NCBI GenBank assembly: GCA_963675945.1
Contig: OY780932.1
Location: forward strand, 3,720,001-3,784,000
Source of the DNA: G963556115 sp963675945
Lineage (GTDB): Bacteria > Planctomycetota > SZUA-567
Direction of reading: 5' to 3'
Length of the DNA: 64,000 nucleotides
Part shown: one piece after another, positions 54,059 to 63,431 of the stretch
How positions within the stretch are numbered: position 1 is the first letter of the stretch
How the letters are laid out: every line of letters begins with the position of its first letter
Notes under the pieces: model-generated
What the model saw: the letters and a program-made list of their open reading frames with translations, nothing else
Database searches by the model: none
Told to the model about the DNA's origin: nothing
Position numbers and translations under genes: made by a program

Positions 54059-55930
54059 CTAAACCAGCAAACGTCCCATAATAATAACCCCCTCTACGGT
54101 GCCAACCGCATCAATCTTGGGTGCAAAACTAACATGGAAGGAGTATTTTTCACCGTTGAGTAGCTCAATACTGGCCTTTTCCAATTCTATCGTCTCCCCC
54201 AGAAACACCCTTTCTATAGCGGCAAAGATATGCTGATCTACCGAACGATAAAGATCCCCGAAAAATTTATAGTATGCGGCTTCCGACTGAATAGCAGATA
54301 GGTTCTCTGCCTCGTCATTCCAGAGTATCACCCGTCTTTGCTTATCCAACCCGATTATAACCAGCGGCGCATTCTCCACAATTGAAGTCAAGACCTGGTA
54401 AGTCTCGATAAGATTCGCCTCAGCCTTACGCATCTGGGTTATATCCTTACAGAATACAGCAATCTTTACCACCTCTTTATTCTTATCGGCAACCGGTATG
54501 AACATCGTCATCACCTCAAAACCATTGATATTCTCTTCGACCTTTATCGGCTTACGCGTAAGCGACACTTGTTGAAAATACCCCATCCGTTTCTCGGCAA
54601 TCTCACGCTGAAAGACCTCGTACAGATTCAGCCCGACAATCTCTGCCTGTGACCGATCCAGCAGCCTGGACGCTGAGGTATTGATCGCTTCAAACTTACC
54701 ATTTTTATCCAGCAGCATAATACTGATAATAGTATTCTCAAAGATTGCCTGCATTACCATCTTATCTTCTTCAAGTCTGTCTTGCAACTTACGACTGTTA
54801 GTTACATCATGCAAACAGGCCAGGAGCAGATCCGGCTCATTCGGCACTATCGTCACCGCATAAGTCTTACCCAGATACGAGATATCACCGACCACAATAC
54901 TATCAAGTTCCATTGATTTATCCAGAAGAGTTCGAAACTCACAGGTCGCATCAATCTCTTTTATCCACATTGTCGAACAGGACTGCTCATCCCGCGCGCC
55001 CATGGCATACCCGGCTCTATTGGCTTTTAGTACGATCCCATCATTCTGCATAAGAATCATCGGGTATGGAGTCGCATCGAGTAGAAGTTCATTCATATAC
55101 GACACCTGTTCCAGACTCTGCTGCTCCTGTATCTGCTCGGTAATATCGCGAATCACCCCATCGTAGAGAAAGACATTGCCAAACTCATCATGATGCGGCA
55201 CAATCACGCTCTTAACCCAACGTGTCTGTCCGTTTTTATGTTTGATTCTATGCACCAACTCATCGACGGTCTCCCCTCTGGCCATCTTATTTGCTCGATC
55301 AAGAATCAACTCCTTATCACTCGGGTGTACCATACGAAACCAGAGATTCTCATCCTCGAAAAATTCCTCCTCAGAATACCCGGTAACATCTTTACACGCA
55401 CCGCCGTGTATTGTCTCTATCACCTTCCCGTTCTTGCATCTGACACTGAAGACATAATCATTCATCAACCCGGCAACACTGTGATACCGGTCATCACCCG
55501 AGGCAAACTCATTACGTCGGAGCAACTTCCCCGGTATAGTCATAAGGAAACCATTCTGCCTGATCCGTCCTGTTGACTGATCCTTAAAGAACTCTCCCTT
55601 ATTTATCAACCAGACGGTACGTCCCTCACTGGTCTCGCCCTTTATCTCAACTTCATACCCTGAAAGAATCCCCAACGCTTTACGCATTACCTCTCTAAGC
55701 CGTATCTTTTCATGCGGGTCAAGTGCTTCACAGAGCCGATGATTAAAGAAAGCGATATCCCCTTTGGGGATACTGATAAGTGAATCAATATCGCCGCTAA
55801 TCTCTGCTCGTATAGCCTTCGCTTCTGGATCAGCCCCAACTTCCATAACCAGCGAGTAATATACATGCCCCAGTCGCGAAGCAAGATTATTCACAAATTC
55901 AGGGTCAGTATATGCATCATTTATTTCCAT
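54059..55930 (-). CDS. Multi-PAS sensory protein with no output domain
   Basis: 623 residues. After an N-terminal helical region (~1-140) come PAS/PAC repeats: ~150-265 (YSEEEFFEDENLWFRMVHPSDKELI, KHKNGQTRWVKSVIVPHHDEFGN), ~285-380, ~390-500 (IISIMLLDKNGKFEAINTSASRLL, KIAVFCKDIT) and ~515-620 (VIIGLDKQRRVILWNDEAE). The last PAS ends at the stop codon. There is no kinase, GGDEF, EAL or HTH, and no transmembrane segment. GGAAGG stands before the ATG. It may act by binding a kinase or receptor, possibly the convergently placed chemotaxis receptor downstream. A truncated kinase is the alternative, but the gene has its own terminator. Confidence 0.85.
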   Translation of the reverse strand: MEINDAYTDPEFVNNLASRLGHVYYSLVMEVGADPEAKAIRAEISGDIDSLISIPKGDIAFFNHRLCEALDPHEKIRLREVMRKALGILSGYEVEIKGETSEGRTVWLINKGEFFKDQSTGRIRQNGFLMTIPGKLLRRNEFASGDDRYHSVAGLMNDYVFSVRCKNGKVIETIHGGACKDVTGYSEEEFFEDENLWFRMVHPSDKELILDRANKMARGETVDELVHRIKHKNGQTRWVKSVIVPHHDEFGNVFLYDGVIRDITEQIQEQQSLEQVSYMNELLLDATPYPMILMQNDGIVLKANRAGYAMGARDEQSCSTMWIKEIDATCEFRTLLDKSMELDSIVVGDISYLGKTYAVTIVPNEPDLLLACLHDVTNSRKLQDRLEEDKMVMQAIFENTIISIMLLDKNGKFEAINTSASRLLDRSQAEIVGLNLYEVFQREIAEKRMGYFQQVSLTRKPIKVEENINGFEVMTMFIPVADKNKEVVKIAVFCKDITQMRKAEANLIETYQVLTSIVENAPLVIIGLDKQRRVILWNDEAENLSAIQSEAAYYKFFGDLYRSVDQHIFAAIERVFLGETIELEKASIELLNGEKYSFHVSFAPKIDAVGTVEGVIIMGRLLV

Positions 55931-56299
55931 TATTCAAAACCTTCCAGTCAGCAGAGCTTAAACCAAGACCAACATTTAGTATTCTAGCATCAGATTCAGA
56001 TTTGCGCAAGACCAGTAAATAATTAATAGAAGATTCTTTTTTCCAATCTTTGAGATTTGTCTATAACCACTTCCTCACCTCTGTAGTCATCCCGTTTTAT
56101 GAATAAAGCATTTTTTTTTGGTAAAATTAGCTTATTACCTTTACAAAATTAAAAAGTCCAATAGAATCGTTTTTTGAACTTATAATTATAACTTAGGACT
56201 ACGCTTCACAGAGTAATTTACGGGAATTAAGAAGAGTATTGGTTACCACTTAACAATACCCCGAAGTACACCCCGATCTTTATAATATTATTTGTATAA
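55931..56299. other. Promoter region of the cobalamin operon
   Basis: 369 bp between the PAS gene and the riboswitch, AT-rich. The operon promoter should lie in its last ~100 bp (TATAATATTATTTGTATAAA just before the riboswitch resembles a -10 region). No gene is seen. Confidence 0.45.
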
Positions 56300-56445
56300 A
56301 TAAGGTAGTATATAACGGAAGACGGTTAGAATCCGTCGCGGATGCGCCGCTGTATTTGGCACAAAATCCTCGCTCCACTGCGTCCTTTTAACGTGGGAAG
56401 GTGCAAGGAGAATCCAGCCATAAGCCAGAAGACGATACACTGCCT
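56300..56445 (+). promoter_or_regulatory. Cobalamin (B12) riboswitch
   Basis: The conserved core is present in order: an opening GGTAGTATATAACGGAAGAC, GGTTAGAATCCGTCGCGG, CGCCGCTGT, GTGGGAAGG, the B12 box and AGCCAGAAGAC. It ends about 130 bp before btuB. A weaker stem follows at 56524-56547 before the AGTGAGAG and GGAGAAG sequences, possibly part of the expression platform. Adenosylcobalamin or a related form would reduce expression of the six-gene operon. Confidence 0.93.
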
Positions 56446-56577
56446 AATCTTATTTCTCTCGCATGGAGAAGAAGAGATGAGCCCCTGCTCTAACAGTTCA
56501 GGGTTCATAATTCTATTCTTAAGTGAGAGATTATTATCTCATAACAGCGCAAATCTGTTGCTTACTGGAGAAGAATT

Positions 56578-58836
56578 ATGAAACTGAGCCACTTATTACC
56601 CTTGATGTTACTGCTTGTATTCCTAACTGCCGAATTGAAGGCTGATGATATTGACGTAAAATCTCAGCAGCCATCTCCCGCAGCAAATACCGACTCAACC
56701 TCCAATTCCCCAGACAAAGCGAATAAACCCCAAGCTCCAGCAGCTAAAACACCCATAGACGATATCCCGGCACCTGCCAGCGACGCCAACACTAAACATA
56801 CAGCAGCGAATACCACTACCGCCTCAACAGCAGATGCAGACGGAGTCGACGCTAATGCCGACTCAGACAGTGATTCAGGAGAAATTACCGTCACCGCCAC
56901 CCGTATCGTCAAGAAGACCACTGGTGGCGGTACAGTCGAGGTCGACCTCTCCCAAGACGCAGATGTCACTACCTCTGTGGGTCGTGTCACCCAACCGGCA
57001 GACTGGTCAGGCTCATCCTTCTCAGTTGTCACCGCAAACGACCTCAGTAAAACCGGCACCAGTACCCTCGCCGGTGCCTTCAATTATGTTCCCGGGGTCA
57101 ATGTCTCGACCAACGGTCAGCCTGGTGCCGCCACCACAATCTCTATCCGCGGTGGTGGTTCGGATCAGACCTCGGTACTCATTGATGGTGTCCGGGTCAA
57201 TAGCACTATCGGTTCCGGCGGAGGAGGCTCCTTCAACCTAGCAAGTATGGGTACTGCCGGACTCTCCAGAATCACCGTGCTGCGTGGGCCGCAAAGTGCT
57301 CTTTACGGCTCACAAGCAATGAGTGGTGCCGTCGATATGCAGATAAAGAAGGGCTCAGGTAAACCCAAGACCAAGATTGCTCAAGAGATTGGTGGCGGCG
57401 AACATATGCTTTACCGCACCCGCGCCTCGTCTGAAGGCGGCAATGACAAAGCCAACTACTTTATCGCGGGTGAATGGACAGAGACCCGAGGTCTGGGCTC
57501 TTCAGCCATACCTACCGCACCAACCCTGTACAACGAATCCGACGGTTATTCCCAGCCGGTATTTGTCAGTCGTGTTGGCCTGACCCCAACTGAGAATATA
57601 GAGATAAGCCTTATTGCCAATTACTCCTACCTCAGATCGAGCCAGGATCTTGGAGCCTTTCAAGATTCACCCAACCCCTACTCAACCGACCAGGAGTTCT
57701 TTCTCCGTCCCAAGCTCTGGGTCAGCACTTTTAATAATACCTGGGAACATGAACTTGGCTTTGCCTACATCGACAGTCAGCAGGCAACTATCGACGACAC
57801 TACCGATACCGACTCAAGGTATGACGGACGCTCATACCAGGTAGACTACAAGAGTACCTTAAAAGCTCTGGATTGGAACACTCTGGTCGCCGGTGTAGAG
57901 TATCGCAATGATACAGGGCATGAATCCGGTACTTCAGGCTATTACTGGGGCAACCTCCTAATTGTAGACCCGATAACCGATGTCGAAAAGAGCAGCCTCT
58001 ATGAATATGATTTCTACGCGCAAGATCAAATTCGCCTCTTCGACGAATGGTTCATCGTAAACTTCGGCGGGCGTATAGTCAACAACGAACTCACCGGCAC
58101 CAACTGCGTCTGGAATTCAGATGCCACCTTCAATATCAAACCCACCGGCACCTCACTAAAAGCCAGCGCTGGTACCGGCTATAAAGCACCAACCCTCTAC
58201 CAGCTTTACGCTCCAGCCAACGCCTGGGGCGCGGTGGGTAACAAAAAGCTAAAACCCGAAGAATCTTTTGGTTGTGATGTCGGAATAGGCCAGGACATAC
58301 TGGCATTCTGGAAGAAAGACGTCCTTGTATTCAACGCCGATTATTTCTATAATTACTATACCAACCTCATCCAGTTCGATATGGTCAACAACACCGGTTT
58401 CCAGAATATCGGCAAAGCCATGACCTACGGTTTCGAACTCTCAGCAACCCTCAATATAACCAAACACTTCCAGCTCAATGCCGGTTATACCAACCTCCAG
58501 ACCAAGAATCTGGATGATGAAAACGGCAATTACGGAAACGCCTTGGTACGTAATCCCTGGAATAAGGCATACATCAACGGCAATCTCAATCTCTTCGATG
58601 AAAAGGTCAATCTCAACGCCGGGGTAATATTCAACGGTGCCAGTTACAGTGATGTCAACAATTTCTATAGTAATGACCCGTACGTCGATCTCAACGCAGC
58701 CGCTTCCTACCAATTCACCAAACACTTCCGAGTATACGGATCACTCAACAATATCCTCGGGGAGAACTGCTCACTGGTACGTGGTTATCAAAGCCCCGGG
58801 ATAAACGGCTTTGTCGGTATCGAGGCTTCATTCTAA
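56578..58836 (+). CDS. btuB: TonB-dependent corrinoid receptor
   Basis: 752 residues. The signal peptide (KLSHLLPLMLLLVFLTAELKA, cleaved near 22) is followed by ~80 residues of Ala/Thr/Asp/Pro linker. The TonB box EITVTATR is at ~102. The plug (TLAGAFNYVPGVNVSTNGQPGAA, ISIRGGGSDQTSVLIDGVRVN, ITVLRGPQSALYGSQAMSGAVDM) precedes a 22-strand barrel ending in Phe. The long linker before the TonB box is unusual; BtuB normally starts the box within a few residues of the mature end. The riboswitch and downstream genes identify the substrate as a corrinoid. CTGGAGAAG precedes the ATG. Confidence 0.92.
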   Translation: MKLSHLLPLMLLLVFLTAELKADDIDVKSQQPSPAANTDSTSNSPDKANKPQAPAAKTPIDDIPAPASDANTKHTAANTTTASTADADGVDANADSDSDSGEITVTATRIVKKTTGGGTVEVDLSQDADVTTSVGRVTQPADWSGSSFSVVTANDLSKTGTSTLAGAFNYVPGVNVSTNGQPGAATTISIRGGGSDQTSVLIDGVRVNSTIGSGGGGSFNLASMGTAGLSRITVLRGPQSALYGSQAMSGAVDMQIKKGSGKPKTKIAQEIGGGEHMLYRTRASSEGGNDKANYFIAGEWTETRGLGSSAIPTAPTLYNESDGYSQPVFVSRVGLTPTENIEISLIANYSYLRSSQDLGAFQDSPNPYSTDQEFFLRPKLWVSTFNNTWEHELGFAYIDSQQATIDDTTDTDSRYDGRSYQVDYKSTLKALDWNTLVAGVEYRNDTGHESGTSGYYWGNLLIVDPITDVEKSSLYEYDFYAQDQIRLFDEWFIVNFGGRIVNNELTGTNCVWNSDATFNIKPTGTSLKASAGTGYKAPTLYQLYAPANAWGAVGNKKLKPEESFGCDVGIGQDILAFWKKDVLVFNADYFYNYYTNLIQFDMVNNTGFQNIGKAMTYGFELSATLNITKHFQLNAGYTNLQTKNLDDENGNYGNALVRNPWNKAYINGNLNLFDEKVNLNAGVIFNGASYSDVNNFYSNDPYVDLNAAASYQFTKHFRVYGSLNNILGENCSLVRGYQSPGINGFVGIEASF

Positions 58837-58851
58837 ACAGGACAACTAACT

Positions 58852-59559
58852 ATGCAAACAGATTATAAGGTTACTGAGACTGCTGAATACATACTCCTTG
58901 AATTCCCTTCCCCACTACGCTGTCTTACCAGTGCGCCACTGGGGGGTGGTCTCGGTAACGCTTGTAATTTTCTCAACTTGAAGGTAGAATACAATATCGG
59001 TGAAGACAAGATTCATCTCAAACCGTACCCGACCCTCACCAAACACTGCCAACAACTTGGAATTTCTCCAGAGTCCAGTGTCGGAATGATGACGGCGGCA
59101 GATCTAGCCACCTTCAGTAGTGCGCGGGAAAGCTTCCATGACCTCTGGATTGATGCCTGCATCACTACCGGTCTAGGCAATTCACGCCGCGCTGGAGAAG
59201 AGGCGGATTATATCGAATTTGCAACTCCTCATGAACTTCCCGCCGGCACGATCAATATCGCTGTTATCAGTAATGTCAGTTTTTCCGATAGTGCCCTGGT
59301 TGAAGGGATCGCGCTGGCCACTGAGGCCAAGACTTCTACCTTGGCTGAATACAAAATTATCAGTAGCAAATGCGGCAAGCTGGCGACCGGTACTGGTACC
59401 GATGCCATAGCCTTCTTTTCCGCCTCTGACGGAGAAAAGGCAGATTACTGCGGTAAACACGTACTCAGCGGACAGATGCTCGCTCGGGCTGTTACCCGAG
59501 CCCTGAAAGGCTCACTGAAAAAATACTTTATTATTACTGCCAAAGCTGACTGGAAGTAA
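58852..59559 (+). CDS. cbiZ: Adenosylcobinamide amidohydrolase
   Basis: 235 residues. Family motifs are LTSAPLGGGLGNACNFLNLKVEYN near the N-terminus, VGMMTAADLATFSSA, and CITTGLGNSRRAGEEAD. CbiZ cleaves the aminopropanol (or lower-ligand) side chain of imported cobinamides or pseudocobalamin to give cobyric acid, so that the cell can rebuild its own corrinoid. It lies 15 bp after btuB in a riboswitch operon, which fits salvage. The ribosome-binding site is weak, so translational coupling is likely. Confidence 0.9.
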   Translation: MQTDYKVTETAEYILLEFPSPLRCLTSAPLGGGLGNACNFLNLKVEYNIGEDKIHLKPYPTLTKHCQQLGISPESSVGMMTAADLATFSSARESFHDLWIDACITTGLGNSRRAGEEADYIEFATPHELPAGTINIAVISNVSFSDSALVEGIALATEAKTSTLAEYKIISSKCGKLATGTGTDAIAFFSASDGEKADYCGKHVLSGQMLARAVTRALKGSLKKYFIITAKADWK

Positions 59560-59593
59560 CCCTCCAGCCCAGAAGAATCAAGGATTAGATCAG

Positions 59594-60658
59594 ATGCCAC
59601 CAAGAGATGAAAAACTACGAACCAAGTCAATATACCGCTTCAAGTATGTCCAGGATCTCCTGCATACTAGCGATTACCAGAAACAGAACCGGCTCTTCCT
59701 GCTCTACAGTGTGCTCCTGACCGCAGGACTGATTACAGGTGGTATCCTGACTGATGCGCTCTTTTCCAATCTCGATAACCACCAGGCTACGGTACAGATG
59801 AGTCAGGGTGTCGAAGCGCTAGAGCTATGTGATGTGGCGGGAATAAAGCCAAGTGCAGCAAGTAAGGCTAGCGCAGCAGCCAAGGCTGGTGAGAAAAAGA
59901 AGAAAGAGGAGCCGAAGAAAGAGGAGCCGAAGAAAGAAGAGCCGAAGAAAGAGGAACCAAAGAAAGAGGAGCCGAAGCCGGAAGAGCCGAAGAAGGAAGA
60001 GCCGAAGAAGGAAGAGCCGAAGAAGGAAGAGCCGAAGAAAGAGGAGCCGAAGAAAGAGGAACCAAAGAAAGAGGAACCAAAGAAAGAGGAGCCGAAGAAG
60101 GAAGAGCCGAAGAAAGAGGAGCCGAAGAAGGAAGAGCCGAAGAAGGAAGAGCCGAAGAAGGAAGAGCCGAAGAAGGAAGAGCCGAAGAAGGAAGAGCCGA
60201 AGAAAGAAGAGCCGAAGAAAGAGGAACCAAAGAAAGAGGAGCTGAAGCCGGAAGAGCCTCCAAAAATTGTCGAAAAAACCGAACCAGAAAAAAGCGGCAC
60301 CGGTGCCAAAGCTGACTCTGTTGCCTCCAAAGCCAGCACCGCCTCTTCCGGGAGAAATGCCACCAAACGCCAACGCGGAGTAAAAGATCCTGCCCAGATA
60401 CGCGCCAACAGTACCCCGGTCTACCCCCAGGTTTCTCGGGAAAAGGGTGAGGAAGGCAAGGTTGTCTGTGCAACGTGGATAGATAGTTCAGGGAAAGCGA
60501 CCAAAGTAGAGGTGGTCAAGAGCAGCGGTTTTCCACCGCTTGATCAATCCGCAATGGCTTATTTGCAGCAGGCCACCTATACCCCGGCCAGAAATTTCCT
60601 CGGTGAGGATACCGCTTCCAAACGTAATTTTACCATCAATTTCAAGCTGGAGAATTAA
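59594..60658 (+). CDS. tonB: TonB protein with a very long Lys-Glu-Pro repeat
   Basis: 354 residues. A short cytoplasmic start, one membrane segment (~34-56, LFLLYSVLLTAGLITGGILTDALF) and a spacer precede ~24 pentads of the KKEEP type at residues ~101-222. The C-terminal TonB domain (~275-354) has PVYPQVSREKGEEGKVV and a final FTINFKLEN. The charged Pro-rich rod spans the periplasm; enterobacterial TonB has only ~35 residues of Glu-Pro/Lys-Pro repeat. No exbB or exbD is in the operon, so it must borrow a distant motor. The spacing of 34 bp after cbiZ supports one operon. Confidence 0.93.
   Translation: MPPRDEKLRTKSIYRFKYVQDLLHTSDYQKQNRLFLLYSVLLTAGLITGGILTDALFSNLDNHQATVQMSQGVEALELCDVAGIKPSAASKASAAAKAGEKKKKEEPKKEEPKKEEPKKEEPKKEEPKPEEPKKEEPKKEEPKKEEPKKEEPKKEEPKKEEPKKEEPKKEEPKKEEPKKEEPKKEEPKKEEPKKEEPKKEEPKKEEPKKEEPKKEELKPEEPPKIVEKTEPEKSGTGAKADSVASKASTASSGRNATKRQRGVKDPAQIRANSTPVYPQVSREKGEEGKVVCATWIDSSGKATKVEVVKSSGFPPLDQSAMAYLQQATYTPARNFLGEDTASKRNFTINFKLEN
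59894..60258 (+). repeat. 15-bp tandem repeat encoding KKEEP pentads
   Basis: About 24 copies of a 15-bp unit of the form GAGCCGAAGAARGAR code for the TonB rod. Copies vary at third positions (GAA/GAG, AAA/AAG, CCG/CCA) and twice as KPEEP. Some blocks repeat as whole 45-60 bp units, indicating recent slippage or unequal exchange. Copy number is likely to vary between strains. Confidence 0.95.
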
Positions 60659-60669
60659 AGAAAACGTCT

Positions 60670-61602
60670 ATGCACATACACTCATGCAAATTCAGAGCCT
60701 CAATTTTAGCGCTAGTCCTCTTTCTTCTCGGACTAATCCCAGCACTTTATGTTTCCCTTGACCAACCAGAAATCCTTCCCCAGGCCTCAGGCAGCAATAC
60801 TACCACTCATACTCCAAAACGTATTATCTGCACCTCTCCGGCACTCTGTGAGATAGCCTATGCTCTTGGACTAGGCACAGCCATCGTTGGTCTCGGTGAT
60901 GAATGCACCTTCCCGGCTCAAACCGCCGAGGTCAAAAAGATTGGCAAATGGGGCAGCACCAGCAGCGAGGTTCTGGTAAGCCTTGAACCGGATCTAATTC
61001 TGACACAGGGTATGGACACTGCGCTTGAGTCCTATGTCAAAGCCAACGCGGTTCAAGTACTAGATATCGCCATAGAAAATCTGAATGACTTATACCAGGC
61101 GACCTCTAGAGTCGCCGCAACCTGCAACATTGAGCAAAAAGGGAGTGAACTAAATACTCAGATCCGCAGGCAGCTAGCCGACATCAAGAAAGAAACAGCA
61201 AACACCAAGCCACTATCCGTCTTTCTTACCCTTTCCCGCAGCCCCGGCAGCCTCTCTGGCATATTAACCGCCGGTAAAGACAGCTTTCTCAGCCAACTTT
61301 TGGTTATTGCCGGAGGCAAGAATGTCTTCTCCGATGCCCACGGCCTCTGGCCGCAAATCTCGCGTGAATCTCTGCTCGTACGCTCACCCGAGGTTATAAT
61401 TGAGTTAATTCCCCATGCCTGCAGCCCCGATGATATTGCCAAACTTCGTGCCGACTGGCGCGAAATGCCGGATCTACGTGCCGTCAAAACCGGCCAGATA
61501 TACTACCTCTGCTCCCGCCAAGCCATGATTCCCGGGCCCGACGTCACCCTGACTGCGCGTGAACTCTACACCTTACTCCACAAACATAAGGACAATAAAT
61601 GA
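60670..61602 (+). CDS. btuF: Corrinoid ABC transporter, periplasmic binding protein
   Basis: 310 residues. The N-terminal hydrophobic segment (ASILALVLFLLGLIPALYVSL) is a signal peptide or membrane anchor. The BtuF/FepB-type fold shows RIICTSPALCEIAYALGLGTAIVGLGDECTFPAQTAEVKKIG, SLEPDLILTQG and LWPQISRESLLVRSPEVIIEL. It carries corrinoids to BtuCD. It lies 11 bp after tonB and overlaps btuD by four bases. Confidence 0.9.
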   Translation: MHIHSCKFRASILALVLFLLGLIPALYVSLDQPEILPQASGSNTTTHTPKRIICTSPALCEIAYALGLGTAIVGLGDECTFPAQTAEVKKIGKWGSTSSEVLVSLEPDLILTQGMDTALESYVKANAVQVLDIAIENLNDLYQATSRVAATCNIEQKGSELNTQIRRQLADIKKETANTKPLSVFLTLSRSPGSLSGILTAGKDSFLSQLLVIAGGKNVFSDAHGLWPQISRESLLVRSPEVIIELIPHACSPDDIAKLRADWREMPDLRAVKTGQIYYLCSRQAMIPGPDVTLTARELYTLLHKHKDNK

Positions 61603-62402
61603 CTCCCCCAATTATACACAGCACAAATCTAACCTATAACCGCGCCGACTGGCAGCTCAATATCGCTGACTTCACCTTAAAATCAGGTGAATTTCTCGGT
61701 ATAATCGGTGCCAATGGTGCCGGTAAGAGTACCTTCCTGCGTCTGCTCGCCGGAGTTCTCAAACCCGCTTCCGGGACAATCAACCTTCTGGATAAAAGCA
61801 TAACCGCCTATGAGCGTTCAGCCGTAGCCAGGATCATCGGCTACCTCCCGCAGGAGAATTTCTGCCAGTATAATGCTACCGTTTATGAGACCGTCGAACT
61901 CGGGCGTTTCCCGCATAAGGGAGGTTTTGCGGCGCTCAGTCCCCGCGACCGCGAGGTAATAGAGGAGAGCCTCGAGCTTACCGGCTTAGTCGCTTACAGC
62001 CGCAGGCGTCTCTCAGAGCTCTCCGGGGGTGAGCGCAAACGGGTATTTCTTGCTTCCGTACTCGCACTCGAACCCCAGGCTCTCCTGCTGGACGAACCGG
62101 TAGCGGCGCTGGATCTGCACCACCAGTCAGAGTTTTTCCGACTCCTGCGTCGTCTCAGCCGTAAAGGCATGGCCATCGCGGTAGTCACCCATGAGCTCAA
62201 CCTCGCCTCGCTCTTCTGCAGCGAGATCATGCTGCTCAGTAACGGCAAACTGATGAAACGGGGTAGTTCTCCAGAGATTCTTGATGCCGAGATGATCGAG
62301 AAAGTCTACGGCAAAGGCCTGAGCGTCTTCACTCATCCAACCTGCCAGGCACCGATTGTTCTACCGCTGGAAGATTTACAGGAAAGTGAGGTCAGCCGAT
62401 GA
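61599..62402 (+). CDS. btuD: Corrinoid ABC transporter ATPase
   Basis: 267 residues. Walker A IGANGAGKSTFLRLLAG (~36), the Q-loop in YLPQENF, signature LSGGERKRVFLAS, Walker B ALLLDEPVAALD and switch His in VTHEL are all intact. It is a FepC/BtuD-type ATPase that drives BtuC. It overlaps btuF (ATGA) and btuC (ATGA), so the three are translationally coupled. The order F-D-C differs from the common F-C-D. Confidence 0.93.
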   Translation: MTPPIIHSTNLTYNRADWQLNIADFTLKSGEFLGIIGANGAGKSTFLRLLAGVLKPASGTINLLDKSITAYERSAVARIIGYLPQENFCQYNATVYETVELGRFPHKGGFAALSPRDREVIEESLELTGLVAYSRRRLSELSGGERKRVFLASVLALEPQALLLDEPVAALDLHHQSEFFRLLRRLSRKGMAIAVVTHELNLASLFCSEIMLLSNGKLMKRGSSPEILDAEMIEKVYGKGLSVFTHPTCQAPIVLPLEDLQESEVSR

Positions 62403-63403
62403 ATTACCGAGCCTTGAGCGGTTACCTATTGGTATTTATCCTCGTTCTTCTCTTTACGCCGCTACTGGGAGCCGAGCCGTTATCCCTGAGTGAGATAATT
62501 GACAACTGGGACGCTCCGGTCAACACCGGCAGAGAGATACTCCTGCACTACCGCCTACCCCGCACCATACTCTGCCTCCTCTGTGGCGGAGCACTGGCCA
62601 TGGCTGGTGCGGCGTTTCAGGCAATCTTCAACAATCCTCTGGTCGAGCCTTATACCCTCGGCGTAGCCGGTGGTGCCGCAGTCGGAGCCTATCTGGCTAT
62701 TGCCTTCCCCGCCCTCTCCATCTACTGGGGTGTATTCGGCTCACAACAGATACTTGCACTCTTAGGAGCATTTCTAGTAATGTTCATGTCTTATCAAGTC
62801 GCAGCCAGACAACATCATATCAGCCCCCAGACCCTACTCCTCGGCGGTCTGACTATCAGCATAATCTGCAGTGGTTTTATTGTACTGCTGAGTTATATCT
62901 CCAGTCCCCACCAGCTTGCACAAGTACAGCGCTGGATGCTCGGCGGCTTCGACTACGCCGGTTTCTCGGCAATTTTCTCATTACTGCCTTTCTTCCTACC
63001 CGGCGTCGGCCTCCTGCTCTACTTCTCACCGGCGCTCAATGTCCTCAACCTCGGTGAAGAGGCGGCTCAAGGACTCGGAGTAGATACCAAAACTCTCTAC
63101 ATCTCGGTATTTGCCGGGGGTGGGTTGGTCACCGGCGCCGTAGTCTCCATTGCCGGGCCGATCGCCTTTATCGGACTGATTACTCCACATTTTGTCCGGC
63201 GTCTCAGCGGATATGACCAACGCCTTATTCTCCCGGGGTCGTTCCTCCTCGGCGGCTCGGTTCTAGCTGTCAGTGATATGCTAGCACGCTCCTCAATGCG
63301 GCTGATCTGCGGCTCACCTACAGAATTTCCCGCTGGCATCATAACCGCGCTGATCGGCGGGCCACTCTTTATTCATATGCTTTACCGTTCATCTAGAAGC
63401 TAA
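62399..63403 (+). CDS. btuC: Corrinoid ABC transporter permease
   Basis: 334 residues with about ten membrane helices. FecCD-family motifs: RLPRTILCLLCGGALAMAGAAFQAIFNNPLVEPYTLGVAGGAAVGAYLAI, LLLGGLTISIICSG, LGEEAAQGLGVDT, IAFIGLITPHFVRRLSG and GSPTEFPAGIITALIGGPLFIHMLYRS. It is the last gene of the operon. Convergent with the next gene 28 bp away; only a weak stem lies between them. Confidence 0.92.
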   Translation: MNYRALSGYLLVFILVLLFTPLLGAEPLSLSEIIDNWDAPVNTGREILLHYRLPRTILCLLCGGALAMAGAAFQAIFNNPLVEPYTLGVAGGAAVGAYLAIAFPALSIYWGVFGSQQILALLGAFLVMFMSYQVAARQHHISPQTLLLGGLTISIICSGFIVLLSYISSPHQLAQVQRWMLGGFDYAGFSAIFSLLPFFLPGVGLLLYFSPALNVLNLGEEAAQGLGVDTKTLYISVFAGGGLVTGAVVSIAGPIAFIGLITPHFVRRLSGYDQRLILPGSFLLGGSVLAVSDMLARSSMRLICGSPTEFPAGIITALIGGPLFIHMLYRSSRS

Positions 63404-63431
63404 AGCCCCGTATTGCCCGGATTGATTGTAG

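Noticed and set aside
59894..60258. CRISPR-like direct repeats
   Set aside because: Units are 15 bp, contiguous and coding, with no spacers and no cas genes nearby.
59803..60408. Long open frames on the opposite strand and in other frames across the TonB repeat, giving Phe/Ser/Gly or Arg/Lys repeats
   Set aside because: A 15-bp repeat without stop codons is open in every frame. None has a ribosome-binding site or any sequence outside the repeat that makes sense, and tonB explains the stretch.
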